Source: Ceratothoa steindachneri (taxonomy: Eukaryota > Arthropoda > Malacostraca > Isopoda > Cymothoidae). From it: 64,000 bases of DNA. This document shows, in pieces, positions 1 through 11,300 of the stretch; position 1 is the stretch's first letter; every line of letters starts with the position of its first letter. The stretch lies in contig OZ018318.1 in NCBI GenBank assembly GCA_963969495.1, forward strand, positions 100,431,141-100,495,140. The letters are read 5' to 3'. Position numbers and translations under genes: made by a program. Below the pieces are notes generated by a model, which ran no database searches, was not told where the DNA came from, and saw only the letters and a program-made list of their open reading frames with translations.

Positions 1-618
1 CTCTCTTTCGCCCTTTGCTGGGTCTAAACGCGCGTGAATCCGTATAAGTTCTCAGAGATGACATACCGGTAGCAATAGTGCCGAGGAGTCAAGACGGAAA
101 CTATGAACTGAATACAAGTACAATTGCTACACTTTTCTCTTAACCAATCCCCTTCCCCCTCTAAGAAGCTATTCTAAAAAGTGTTCAGTCTAGTTTCCCC
201 GCTCGTTGAATCCTTATGCCAAAAGAGTAGACCAAGATTTAGACTATTACCGTTTTTTGTATAAAAGTCTGATATCGATAATCCGCTTTCTAATGACGTT
301 TTTAATTTGAATGCTTTCGAATCTAGTTATGGTAAAACACGTCGTGTGTGCGCTCGTGGTGATGCCGACATTATGGTGTGAAGGTATCTTCCCGCACACA
401 ACACGATATTGTACGAGCCATTTCTTCTGTTGCAGATTTCCCAATCTCTGTAACGTCTCATTCCAAAGAGTTGAAGAATTACGGCCTGTCTCGTCTCCAA
501 AATAAGTTGGCATGAGCACCATGTTACTAATGTTTTTAGGGTGACAAGCGTCTGAAAAGGAGCAGGAGGATCACCTGTGTAGCCGCACGTCCTCCCGACC
601 TAAGTGCAAAAGGAAAGC
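1..618. other. No recognisable gene
   Basis: Only short open frames in several phases, with no domain, splice pattern or repeat that I recognise. This lies 3' of the host gene described below. Confidence 0.5.
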
Positions 619-928
619 CCTGTCACTAGGGTTGCCACAAGCAAATTTTATAAAGAACCAAACTTTGGAGTTAAAAGGTACCAGAAAGACCCAAATGTAA
701 ATTTTACGAGCGATAATACAAGACTTCAAGAATTTGTCTTAAATTAGAGCAATAGAACCATTTTTTTTAAAATAGAGACCCTTACCATACTTAACAGTAA
801 TTTAATTAAATTAATAATACATGATAAAATTGTCTTGATTTGGTTCTTTTTGTAATTTTGTTTTAGACACCCCTAAAAGGTCCAAACCTGGTACTTTAGT
901 ACCAGTTGTGGCAACCCTGCCTGTCACT
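619..928. mobile_element. MITE with 9-bp target duplication
   Basis: The inverted ends AGGGTTGCCACAA (628-640) and TTGTGGCAACCCT (906-918) bound an AT-rich, non-coding 292-bp interior. Immediately outside both ends is the direct repeat CCTGTCACT (619-627 and 920-928). A 9-bp duplication is typical of Mutator-like elements, but the superfamily is inferred; no transposase remains. Confidence 0.75.
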
Positions 929-3900
929 GGGTTGACTTGAACTATCCCAGCAATTGTTCTAAACCGGACAGAATGTAAATTAGTGACTTCACTGGATTGA
1001 CGGGACTTGGAAAAGCTGTTAGTGCGATTCCTCCTCGCTCTCTCCGTATTAGTTTTCTCTACGACTATTCCTTTAACCGTCTAGGCTCAAGGACCTGACC
1101 GGCTACTTCATGCCGTGTCAAAAAGAGGCGTTGTAACCCGTATAAAGAATGCCCTTTAACGCCCGCAGGTTACAAGAGACCAGGCGTTGGAGCACAAATA
1201 ATGAGAATATCATCTTTGCCCCAATAACCACTTCCCTGCGTGTAATGGGCTGACCTCCTCCCTTAAGCCATGCTCGGGTACATAAGGCTTTACTGTTTTC
1301 TTGGGTGCCGGGCCAACTAAGTCTCTGGTATTAATATATGGCGGAGTAATAATGAGGCGCAGTTGTAACTTGTAGGTTGCACACTGTGCAATTGCTTTTG
1401 GTGTACTCAACATCGGGTCCCGTCTCTAGGTTGCCACGTGTTTTCAAATCCTGGCCGTTCTGTTAAAGATATGCGCCGTGTCGCGCTGCATCTCTGACTT
1501 GGGAAACAACCGGCACCTGGGTAAGTTCTGTTCAGTGTACGTCGCTGTCGTAGGTTGCGAACACCATTCATTAACGCAACCAGGGTTGACTCCTGAAAAA
1601 TCAAAAACTCGATAGGCTAGGTGGGGGGCGGCTAGACGAAGGAGGTGCCCCCCCCCCCACACGTACTTTCTCAGGGGTCCCTCCAAGACTCTTCTCCTCT
1701 CCTTTTATGAGGGGTTTTCCCTTTACTCCCTTCTGTAAAGTTGCCTCTCGGCGACTCTACTTGCAGCGAGTCCCCTTTTGCTTTCTTAGAGGGGATAGAC
1801 TCACACCGACCACAAGTAACCCAGTGGTTCTCAAAAGGTCGCAGCTACCAACTGGGCAGCAAAGATTTGAAGATTTGTTGTGGCACACCCAGAAAAGGGA
1901 CCCCCGAAACTTTTAGTTGGTCTGACAGCCAACATAGATGTAAAGCACACCCGCCACAAGCATGCAGTACAATCCTATGCAACCGAGAACGGCCAGAGGG
2001 AGGTGGTCAACCCATTACACGGGGGTAAGTGGTTATTGGGACAAAGCTGATATTCCCAGTATTCGCGCCCCAACGCCCAGGTCCTCTCAAGGTCTAGTCT
2101 CTTGCAACCAACAGGCGTCAAATGAAGTTGTTTATAGAGGTTCCAAAGCCTCTCTTCTGACATGGCATGAGATAGCTGGTCAGACCCTTAAGCCGAGATA
2201 GAGGGTTGCGGGGATAGTTGCAGAGAAAAAGGAATGCTGAGATCGCGCGTGGTGGAGGCGCACCAAAAACTTACCCCGGGAAAAAACAACAACAAATCCA
2301 AGGAAGCCGGCCTCCTCAGAAAGTACGAGTCCACAGTTCTGCGTGCAAGAGGGACACGCGGTAATGATCCCGCTTAAAATAACAAAAACAAAGGGTTTGG
2401 TTGCAAGCTAGTCTCGACAGTTCATGCAAAATGTATAGTTTTCCTTCTTTAAAACGCAGCAATCCGTTGGAACCTCGGGAGGTTACCGTCATAGCAGCAG
2501 GCCTTTTTTTGAACAAGCTTTTGCCCCTAAAGTCAGTCTAGAAGGGTCGTTTTCAACCTTTTTATGATAGTGGCACCCAAATTACTATCTAGAAGCAGCC
2601 GTGGAAACCCCAATATAAAGTAATTTACGTATAGATACTTAATTACGTGGAAAGCACTTAAAAATTATCCAGATTGACATTTAACCTATTTTAATCGAAA
2701 TAAGACATCAAAGTTTGAAAATCAATAAATCTTACCTTTAAAAGTTTAATGGGAAATTTGAGCTTTATGAGTATCACATTATCCTTTAATATAGGGATGT
2801 ATAGTTGACGAGGCAACTCTCATTTCTTCAATCTTTCTCTATTCGTTGTTTTTATGTTGCACGATGCAGAAAAGTTAGTTTCAAAATACTACTTTCAAGT
2901 GTAGTTAGATTATTTTTATGTTTGAAATACTTATTTTGGGGGCAATTTAGGCATTTTAAAAATTATTTTTGGTCTCTCCCGCGGCACCCTGATCAAAACC
3001 ACTGGGTTTTAATGTCTCACGCTGAGGGTGAGCCAGCACTATCTCTTTATGCAAACCATTCCACGTCATGATGTATCAAGAATTTTGTTCATCTGGCTGC
3101 TGAGTGTCAAGAAATCAGCAATCGAAAGCTCCTCGGTCAGCCGCCTCAAATACAAAAGAGTGGATCCAGCATAAGTAAATGTCTAATAAGAAAAGAGAGA
3201 GAGAGAGAGAGGTGGTGAAAGAGCAAGAGGGCTCGATGGATCACAATAGGACATTTGGGTATCAATGAAATCCATCTACATATAAAATTCGACGATAGGA
3301 CAAGTAAGAGAACACCACCAGGTAGGCGGATTTAATCGAGGCGGCTGGGCTAGAGGGAGGGTCACTAGGCGCGGGATAATATCAAAATCCTTTCATAAGA
3401 ATAAGGTACACCGTTCGTTCCATTTCAATCGTGGACGAGACCCTGCCACCGGATAGTGAAATTTGTATAAAGATTAGCATGACAATCGTCGGGGCGGAAG
3501 GTGCTGGGTAATACTATTATTTACACCAACCAGCGAGCAGATAACTCTTGGTGATGGGGGCACTGGTTCCACGTCACGTGAGTCTTGGTATAAATACTCC
3601 CTCAGGGGTCAGGGTCGGAAGAGTCGATTTATTGTGTGAAGACCGGAATGGGAAAACAATAATGTTGCGATTGCCATGTGTGTGATGTAGGGAGCTAGCG
3701 GGCCACATAGTGGCGAGTCCATCACGCCCACCAATAGGCATCCATCTCCACCATGTACGCTTGAGTTTTGTTGCCGCTGTCGCTGGAGTTGAACCCAATA
3801 CCTGGGTGTAGAAGTCCAACGTCTTCTTCACGGAGAGTAAAGGAAGTCGTGCCCGAGAAATTTCTGGGTATGTTGAGGAAGCGTTTTGTGGTGTCTGGTG

Positions 3901-3984
3901 GCGACTTAGACGCTAGGGTTAAGGGGGGGAATAAGGAAGAGGAGTTTGATGGTGAACTATGGGGTAGAAGGCAACCGGGGGATA
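929..3984. other. No recognisable gene; short simple repeats only
   Basis: Frames are short and show no domain. A G/C homopolymer patch lies near 1,621-1,660 and a GA tract at 3,194-3,212. Stretches near 1,831 and 2,545-3,007 weakly resemble hAT element ends, but I could not establish paired termini with a target duplication. Confidence 0.45.
3194..3212. repeat. (GA)n microsatellite
   Basis: An uninterrupted GA dinucleotide run of about nine units. Confidence 0.9.
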
Positions 3985-4232
3985 TGGAGATTCCAATACC
4001 CCGAGAGCACTTAGGGCGCTTTGTGAGTCACTATAAGTCACAATCGGGTCTTCGAACCGAGCGGTGCAATGCAAACAGCTCGGCCGTGAAGACAGACACA
4101 ACACCTGGTAGAGCACCGCTGACTTCAAACAGAGGGGATACGGCATGGAAACCAACCCCCTCCTGGGACATGGAGCCATCCATATGCACTGGCACGGATC
4201 CAGGGTGACACGAAGCGTCCCCCCCAAAATGC
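3985..4232 (-). mobile_element. I-1 LINE fragment (RNase H region)
   Basis: The DNA matches the RNase H part of the I-1 family seen better at 54,770-55,020, running from the 'gattccaat.cccgagagcac' stretch to 'tgcactggcacgg'. On the minus strand the frames recall the YTDGSK and SDSQSAL motifs but are frameshifted. It is an old fragment, with no 3' tail attached. Confidence 0.75.
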
Positions 4233-4259
4233 CGAACGAATTACAGGCTACCCCTAAAA

Positions 4260-6425
4260 ATTTTGGGGATTATTTACCTTCGATGAAGAGAGGGAGTGTA
4301 ACAAAAGAAAAAATCAAGGGTAAGGTGTGGAAGCATGAAACTCAATACGCCGTTATCACACACAATTTCTCTGGTAAAGACAGATCAACGCAGCTGTGTT
4401 TAATTTGGGGTGCTTTATCCCCGTCTTCCCCCAAGTTTGATAACACTGTCCCGCTCCCAGGTGGCAGCCGTGTCCATCTTTTCCCTCTTGGGGTAGAAGG
4501 GAATCCCTCTTATTTCCCGTTTGCCTCGTCGATGGTGGTGGTGGCGACCCCGTCCCCGGCTCGACAGTGGGTCGGGGACCCTCACACCTATTCCAGGCCC
4601 TACCCCAGCTCCCCGGACCATCGCAGGAGCAGACCCACCGGGCCCGGGTCTGTGTGTATCTGTGGGCAGTTGAAGAGATATGTGGTATCGTGTATGTGTT
4701 AAGCATTTGGGACAGTTTGGTGTTGTATGGGTGGTGGGAGATATTTTGTGTATGTATGACGAAAGGAGGGGTGATTTGCTTGTTCGTATATGTGCTAGTG
4801 TTCTTCTGATCTGCTTTGTGAGTGTTTGTTTTGTTGTGTATGGTCGGAGGTGGTGCACTTAATATTTCGTTGTGGGTTCTGTTTGCCAAGCATTGTTGTG
4901 ATCTGAGAGTGGATTGTTTTCATGTTTTGCTTGATTGTGTCTTCTGTTGTTGTGTTAGGGTATGTGTCTAAGTTGGTGGTGTAGTAGTTGTAGTTGTTGT
5001 TATCGAAAATGGTATGCTTTTGTGTCGGTGATTGGGAGGTTGTCTGGCGATGTGGTGGAGAGGATGATTTGGATGTTGTGTTTGGATGTTGTGATGTATG
5101 TAGTTTTTAAGTGATTTTTGATTGGTATGATGTTCGCCTCGTCGTGTAGGTGTTGGGTGTTTGTGTCAAGAGTGCATCCTGTGGCAATGCGGAGGGGTGT
5201 GTTTTGTATTGTCTGTAGTTTTGTGGTGTTGATTTCTGAAATGATTGGAGACCAGACTGTGTTGGCAAATTCCAGTACTGGTCTTGTGATCGTCTTGGTT
5301 TTTCCCCAGTGTGTAGTTGTGAGTGCCTTGATGACAGTGTTTTTGTGGCCTTGAAGATTGTGTTTTGTATGTGTTTTGAGTAGGTGAGTTTGGGGTGAAA
5401 AGTCAGGCCAAGGATCTTTGGTGCTTTTGTGGTGGGTAGTGGTATGTTTTCTATGTTTAGATTTAGGGTTGTGTTGTTTTCTGCAGCGTCTGGTGTGAAG
5501 AGAGTATCATTGTTTTGGTGGCGTTTAGCTTTAGTGATTTTTCTATTGTCCATGTGTGTATTTTGTTTAGGTAAGGTTGTATCTCTTATGCAGCAGCTTC
5601 TGGTTTGTTGTGTGATGAGAGTATTGTGATGTCGTCTGCGTAGGTGACAATTTTTACTGTTTGTGGGGGAGTTGGTATATCTGAGGTGTAGATGTTGAAG
5701 AGTGTTGGGGAAAGTACTCCTCCTTGGAGTACTCCAGATTTTGTGTGTCTGTGTTTAGATTTTGTGTTTTGTATTTGGGTGTATTGGAGTCGTCCCTTGA
5801 TGTAGTTTGCTATATGCTTGATGAGGGTGGTGGGTATGGTGTTTGTGGATCTTGTTGATTAATTTGTGGTCTACTGGTTCGAATGCTTTTAACATGTCAA
5901 GGGCGACTGCTATGGTTCTATGTGGTGGAATTTTCTTGTTGAATCCATTTGTGATTATGTTGTATATTGTGTGCAATGCTGTGGTGGTTGAGTGCATGGG
6001 TTTGAACCCATGCTGGTGTGGTGTGTTTGAGATGGTGGATGTGATGTAGGGTAGGATGATTTTTTTCTAGTGTTTTGGCTATGGAAGAAAGCAGTGTTAT
6101 TGGTCTGTAGGAGCTCCTTTGTTTGGTTTGGGTATTGGGATTATTTTTGCTACTTTCCATTCTTTAGGTATGCTGTTTGTGTTTATAACGAGGTGGTTAG
6201 TGTGCGTAAGGAGGTTTATGGCGTTTTGACCTAGGTGTTTGAGGTGTTTATGTCACCAGGGCCAGTGGAGTTGTTGTCTCTTGCTTGTTTTATGGCTCTG
6301 ATGGTCTGTTATGTTGTGGTTGTGAATTTTAGTTTGGGGTTATTTTGTAAGTCTGTCTATTTTCCTGTTTTCATTTTTCGTTTGGTCTATGGTTGTGTTT
6401 GTTGAAGTGTTTTGCTTTTCTTGTG
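4260..6425 (-). mobile_element. Jockey-like LINE, degraded
   Basis: Minus-strand frames are rich in His, Asn and Thr and carry ordered reverse-transcriptase landmarks: SYRPITLLSSIAKTLEK near 6,100, VALDMLKAF...VDHK near 5,880, a TYADDI box near 5,640, and LGLTFHPKLTYSKHI near 5,420. The C-terminal end contains an ILSAPPPTIHNKT-type stretch (near 4,850). I recognise this as a widespread invertebrate LINE family of Jockey/CR1 affinity. It is broken by many frameshifts and truncated 5' of the RT. Both edges are approximate. Confidence 0.7.
5107..6160 (-). pseudogene. Reverse transcriptase of the Jockey-like LINE
   Basis: This is the polymerase core of the element at 4.3-6.4 kb. Its two catalytic blocks are visible: VALDMLKAFEPVDHK (motif A, here AFE rather than the usual AFD) at about 5,860-5,910, and YADD at about 5,635-5,650. 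They lie in different frames, so no continuous product can be made. The C-terminal thumb frame spans 5,107-5,553. The family normally performs target-primed reverse transcription; this copy is dead. Confidence 0.65.
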
Positions 6426-6964
6426 GGTGTGCCTCTTCAATGCGCAAAATTATCAAGGTTCATGTTTGCTTAAGCGGCGTCCAATATCCCTTGGGAGGCA
6501 CTCGTGCGCGAAGCCCTCTGTCGACCATGGCTGTGGCTCCTATTTAAGGTGATGTCTGCAAATCCTCAGCAGATAGAGAGAACCCGAGTTTCTTACCGTC
6601 AAGTGGTCCCCTCGCCCTTCTGATCTCGTCTTCGTGTAATCCGCCCTGATCAGAGGAAGATTACGGAAACCCGTTATACACCGGAAGATTTTCACGGGTT
6701 TCTCTCGTCTCACTACATTGGTTGAGACTTCCTGCCGTCCGCAGACGAATCTAGATTTCGTGATTACTTCCCTCCTGGATCAGAGGTAATCGCAACCCTC
6801 TTCGCATCGAGACCCCATCGACAAAGACCTGGCCGTTGGTCTTCCACATCCCCAGTTCATCCTCCAAAGGTAACCAGGAGTCCTTTCTTCGTAAGTGCCA
6901 CCTCGTCATTCCCAGTCCTAAGAAGAATTTCCCATTTGGTGTATGTAACGCCGACTTGTTAAAT
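6426..6964. other. Unassigned; no gene recognised
   Basis: Mixed-composition sequence right after the Jockey-like element. A 'ctatttaag' stretch near 6,540 resembles a TATA box, but nothing downstream is recognisable as a gene. Confidence 0.4.
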
Positions 6965-7487
6965 CAGGGTGTCTACTTGTTTGGTGATTTTGAATTCAAG
7001 GAGTTTTCATGGTTTTCAAGGATATTAAAAAATAATCAAGGACGGGTTTTAGCCATTGATTTTTTCTTTAAATTAAAAAAGTGCAATAAACATTATGGGA
7101 TATTGATGAAGGTGAGGTATTTAAGGAAAAAATGGGTTATAAGCAAAGCATAACCAAAATCAACTCACCAGTGCAAAAAAACAAGAACAAGGTATCAAAG
7201 CAAGTCAAAGAAGTATAGCGAGCATCCATCATAAAATACAATGCATCCAAAGCATACATATGTTTACTCACATTAGTGAGTAGATTAACTTAAATATTAC
7301 TATTTTCCTAATAGACATTAAAAAGTATATAAATAGTGAATTTGAAAAATCATTTGAACAATCACTCAATGATTTATTTTTTTAAATTCAAGGACCATCT
7401 ACCTTTTTCATCAAATTCAAGGACTTTTCAAGGGCCAAAACTAAATTCAAGGGATTTTCAAGGATTTTAGGGGAAGTAGACACCCTG
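6965..7487. mobile_element. Non-autonomous DNA element with CAGGGTGTCTACTT ends
   Basis: Perfect 14-bp inverted ends CAGGGTGTCTACTT (6,965-6,978) and AAGTAGACACCCTG (7,474-7,487). The interior is AT-rich and repeats 'aaattcaagga' and 'tttcaaggattt' several times on both sides. TAAAT flanks each end. The CAGGG start is hAT-like, but an 8-bp duplication is not clear, so the superfamily is uncertain. It has no coding capacity. Confidence 0.75.
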
Positions 7488-8163
7488 TAAATCTTTCATT
7501 CAATCCAACTTATAGGATCACATATATTTTCCCGAACCTAGTTTTCTTAATTTTTGCCTGTCATAATATTCTTTTGTCATACTGATTATTATTTAAATTT
7601 CCATATTTATCTGTGCCCTGTTCTCATTATTTGTATTAAAGTTTATTTCTGTAGGTGTTTATCTTTCGAATAACCCTTGAAACGAACCCGGGAAACGTAT
7701 TACCTTTTAAAGAGCCAACTTATAATATCGCACTTTAAGTAAGTATAAGGTCCTTACCTTTTCCCAATTCAATTGTACCCGAGCGCAGCGCCGATAGTGG
7801 CTGCTGGGCGTACAGTAGTGTGCACCTTTAGAGACGTTTTTGGTACACGCCTTTGTCCCTCGAAATAAGGAAACAAGAAAAAAATACATCCAAATAAAAA
7901 TTGATAAAATTTCATTCACAGCCATGCCTGGGGGCTTAAAATTAACAGCAACCCCAAGCCTCCCCTCCCCACAGCACAAGCTGCATTCCCCCAAATGGGA
8001 ACAACTTGATTAATCGTCCCAAAACGGTTAGTCCGATAAACATAAACCACCCATAGATGCTTCTAATAATAACCAATAAATGGAGAATAGACTTGTCCAC
8101 TCACCCGCCACCCAAAGCAATAATATCTCAGTCCCCAGATTATATGTCAATCAAACCATTTCA
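7488..8163. other. 3' flank of the brambleberry-like gene
   Basis: This begins directly after the stop codon of the minus-strand gene, so it probably holds its 3' UTR. A minus-strand AATAAA occurs near 7,640-7,646, a possible but distant poly(A) signal. No other gene is recognised. Confidence 0.4.
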
Positions 8164-8302
8164 TCAAATGGGAGTATTCTCGCGTGAAACGCCACGAATA
8201 TGGGTATAGCAGAGCGTTTCATATCTGAAGACTGAATTCTTGCATGGCAGGCCATTCTTGCAAATCGCAGAACAGATTCTCTTCTCAGTGCTCTGAGAAA
8301 TC
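8164..8302 (-). CDS. bmb: Brambleberry-like, terminal exon (Cys/His motif and stop)
   Basis: The acceptor is tttggttcgtttttcag, immediately followed by this exon. One base completes the Arg codon left open by the upstream exon (phase 2), then 45 codons run to TGA at 8,164-8,166. The peptide contains [16 protein letters not shown] and, further on, LCYTHIRG, a C-x3-C-x5-C ... C-x2-H arrangement. It matches the short Cys/His element that I remember ending brambleberry proteins, and is the best single piece of evidence for the identity of this otherwise low-complexity tail. Confidence 0.8.
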
Positions 8303-11300
8303 CTGAAAAACGAACCAAATTAAAAGCGGAACTCATTCTCTAGAGCTAAAGCAAGAAAACTTCTTTTCCTTGTAATAAAACTTCAAGACCCTCTAGTACA
8401 CAGGGTTATGTGTTGACATGTTCCAATGCCATTAGAATGCTAAAGGAAATAGACGAGCCGACCTCACTCTATCCAACACGTAACTTTAGATGCAACGAGA
8501 ATTTCAACACACAAATCAGATGTCATTTAAAGCTTACCGGGATTCTCCTGATTTGTTCTCAAGGGTAAAACTGGCAGATATTCCGAGAGGCGATTTCAAA
8601 TGCTCTTCCGCCGAAGGTACAGAAGAGGAGAAAGATCGATTTGGTGTGGTGCGAAGCAGTGGCCGAATCCTCCGTCGAAGGCTACCGTTCAGCGATGGAG
8701 ATTCCTGGCAAAATATCATTTGTAATTCACGATCTCTTCTAATGGTTGCCAGCAAGGGAAAGGACCTTCTTGTGAATAAGGAACTGTAGAGCTTTAGAAA
8801 AGGTTTGTGGGGAAGCAATCCGGGACAGGGCACTTGAGCCGTGCCCCGAAAGTGGTCATAATATGAAACTGGTGGGGGTGGACGCGGTTTTAACTTGGGA
8901 AAACAGAAGGTGTTTTGGCGGGAGATGGCAACATTTTCAGGAGCTTACCTCGTCCACTTACTGCTGGTCTCTGCCTGCCAACACCGTAAAATCAGTCTTA
9001 TAATGACAAGATGAATTTGGTTAATAAGATTGCCATGATACAGTCAATTTTTGTATGTGTATAATTAAATACACAAAGATGATTACATGTAGTGTGGATT
9101 GTGAGGGGTAAATATGATGTGGGAAAGAGGCGAGTGCTTGCTCTATGTGAGACAAACATGGAAAAGAATGAAGAGTTCGTGTGGGAATAAGTGAAGTGTG
9201 ATCATATGTGGATCATGGGGGTAGGAGTAATTTTTTTTTTTTAAGAGTTCATCTGGCGACTGCCTACTTGGGCATTAGTCGCCGTATTAAAAACTGCCTA
9301 GTACTAGGCTACTTCAAAATCGAATGCAATAACATACAAAAAATAAAAAACAACCCAAACATCCAAAAATTTTAAAAAAGGGAAAAGGAAACGAGTAGTA
9401 AGCCAGCTCCTGCGTCGGGGGGAGGTCCCACTCCCCCCGGCGCAGGAGCGTGTGACCTATAAGGGGAAAAAAACAAAACAAAACAAAAACTTGTTAAATA
9501 ATAGGGAGAAGGCCGGCCTCCCCCCAAAAGTGAACAAGTCCACCAGTCAATGTGCACGCACTCGTCCCGAGTACAAGGGACAGGCGGTAGCGACCCCCCC
9601 CATCCAGGTACCGGGACAGGTAACATGCGCGAAGATCACCCAGACTGGGACATTCGACAAGAATGTGCCGAACAGTCTGGAGGACGATACAGTAGTCACA
9701 ATAGGGCGCAGGCGAGCGCTCCATCAAATAGCGATGCGTCACGCTCATTCCTCGCAATTCCTACATGTCCAGGAACCCAGCAGAAGATAATCTCGACATC
9801 CGCCCGGCTCGCCAAAACCGTGGCGTCACGGATATCGCGAACCAGGGGATGCGGAGATTCCAATGCCCCGAGAGCACCCAGGGCGCTTTGTGAGTCGCTA
9901 TAGATCACAATCCGGTCTCCAACTGGGCACGTGGCGCAATCTCCCGTACCGAGTGGTGTTTGCCACCAGCTCGGCCGTGAAGACAGACGCAGCACCTGGC
10001 AGAGCCCCACTGACTTCAAACAGAGGGAATACGGCGTGGAAGCCGACCCCCTCTTCGGACTTGGAGCTATCCGTATACACAGGCACGGTTCCAGCGTGAC
10101 ACGAGGTGTGCTCCAAAAAGGTTTAACGCAATACTCCCGGCGCTGTACAAGCTTTGGGAGCAGAGGCGTGACGACAAAAGGCCAAATATGGTACCCTCCA
10201 GGGTGGCGTCCTGGACAGAACCAGGGGCGCCACCGGCTCGAGAGCTATACCTAGCTCTCGAACGGTGAGGGGGGGATGAGTAAAGAGGGTGTGCAATGCC
10301 CGTGACCGGATCATCAAACCAACATAAATGATAAAAGTAGTCAGTGTGAGAGCGAAACGCTGGTCTGGTGATCCAGTCTTAGCGTCCCAACTCTGAATTC
10401 AGGATAGACTTTTTCCTCCAGCTATCACGACTTGACATCGATTGTCTTTAGTCATTCTGATGTCTATATTATTTCATATATGAATAGAGAGCCTGGGAGA
10501 TGGCTATATTATGTACAAACTAAATGTGGAAGGAAATCAAAGTGTGGCTTTAATCTAGTTGGAAAGCTTTCTCCTGAAAAGAAGGTCAAAATTAAGGATT
10601 AAGCTCATCTAGTAATATTTCATTGATAAAAGAAGAGAGGAAACTTTTCACTCACTTTTGATGCAGAAAAATTCAATGTAGAAATAAAACCATTTCCATT
10701 GCGTTGAGGGGTGAGGTCGAGATATTCATTTTCCAAAATGTGAGGAAAACGACTCTCTGAAGAATCTACACTTGAATATGCAGAGGGATCGTCCATATGA
10801 GAAGAAGAAAGCTTTGAAGTCTTGTGACACTCGGACTTAAGGTTTTGAAGAGAATCTCTTGAAACTTCTTGAGAGCTGAAACAGGAGTACAGGTTTCGGT
10901 AGGTATGCAAATTTAATACCAATTCTCTAACTTCAACTATTCTAGTCACAAGGTAGAGTCGGAGCGAATCAATGACACTTTTTTTTTTAGCAGCCCATCA
11001 GGCTACTACCTACTTGGGCATAAGTCGCCGTACTCACCACGACAGACTAGTACTAGGCTACTTTAGAATAACATAGAAAACAAAAAAAAAACAATAATAA
11101 TAAAATAGAAAAAAGGAAACCAAGTGGGAGACAGGCTCTAGCGTCGAGGGGAGGGGGGGAGGCGGACGTGCGACCTACCAAGAAAACAACAACAAAAAAA
11201 AACCCATATAGTTAAATAAAGCGGAGAAGGCCGGCCTCCTCCAAAAAGCCAGAGTCCATAAGTCAATGTGCATGAACTTGTCCCGAGTACAAGGGACAGG

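Noticed and set aside
1741..2028. 95-codon + strand open frame
   Set aside because: No recognisable motif, overlapping frames of similar length, and no splice context.
2545..3007. Possible hAT-type element with CAGTGGTT-like end at 3,007
   Set aside because: The left end is too weak and no target duplication is visible.
6530..6600. TATA-like promoter for a + strand gene
   Set aside because: No recognisable coding exon follows before the MITE at 6,965.
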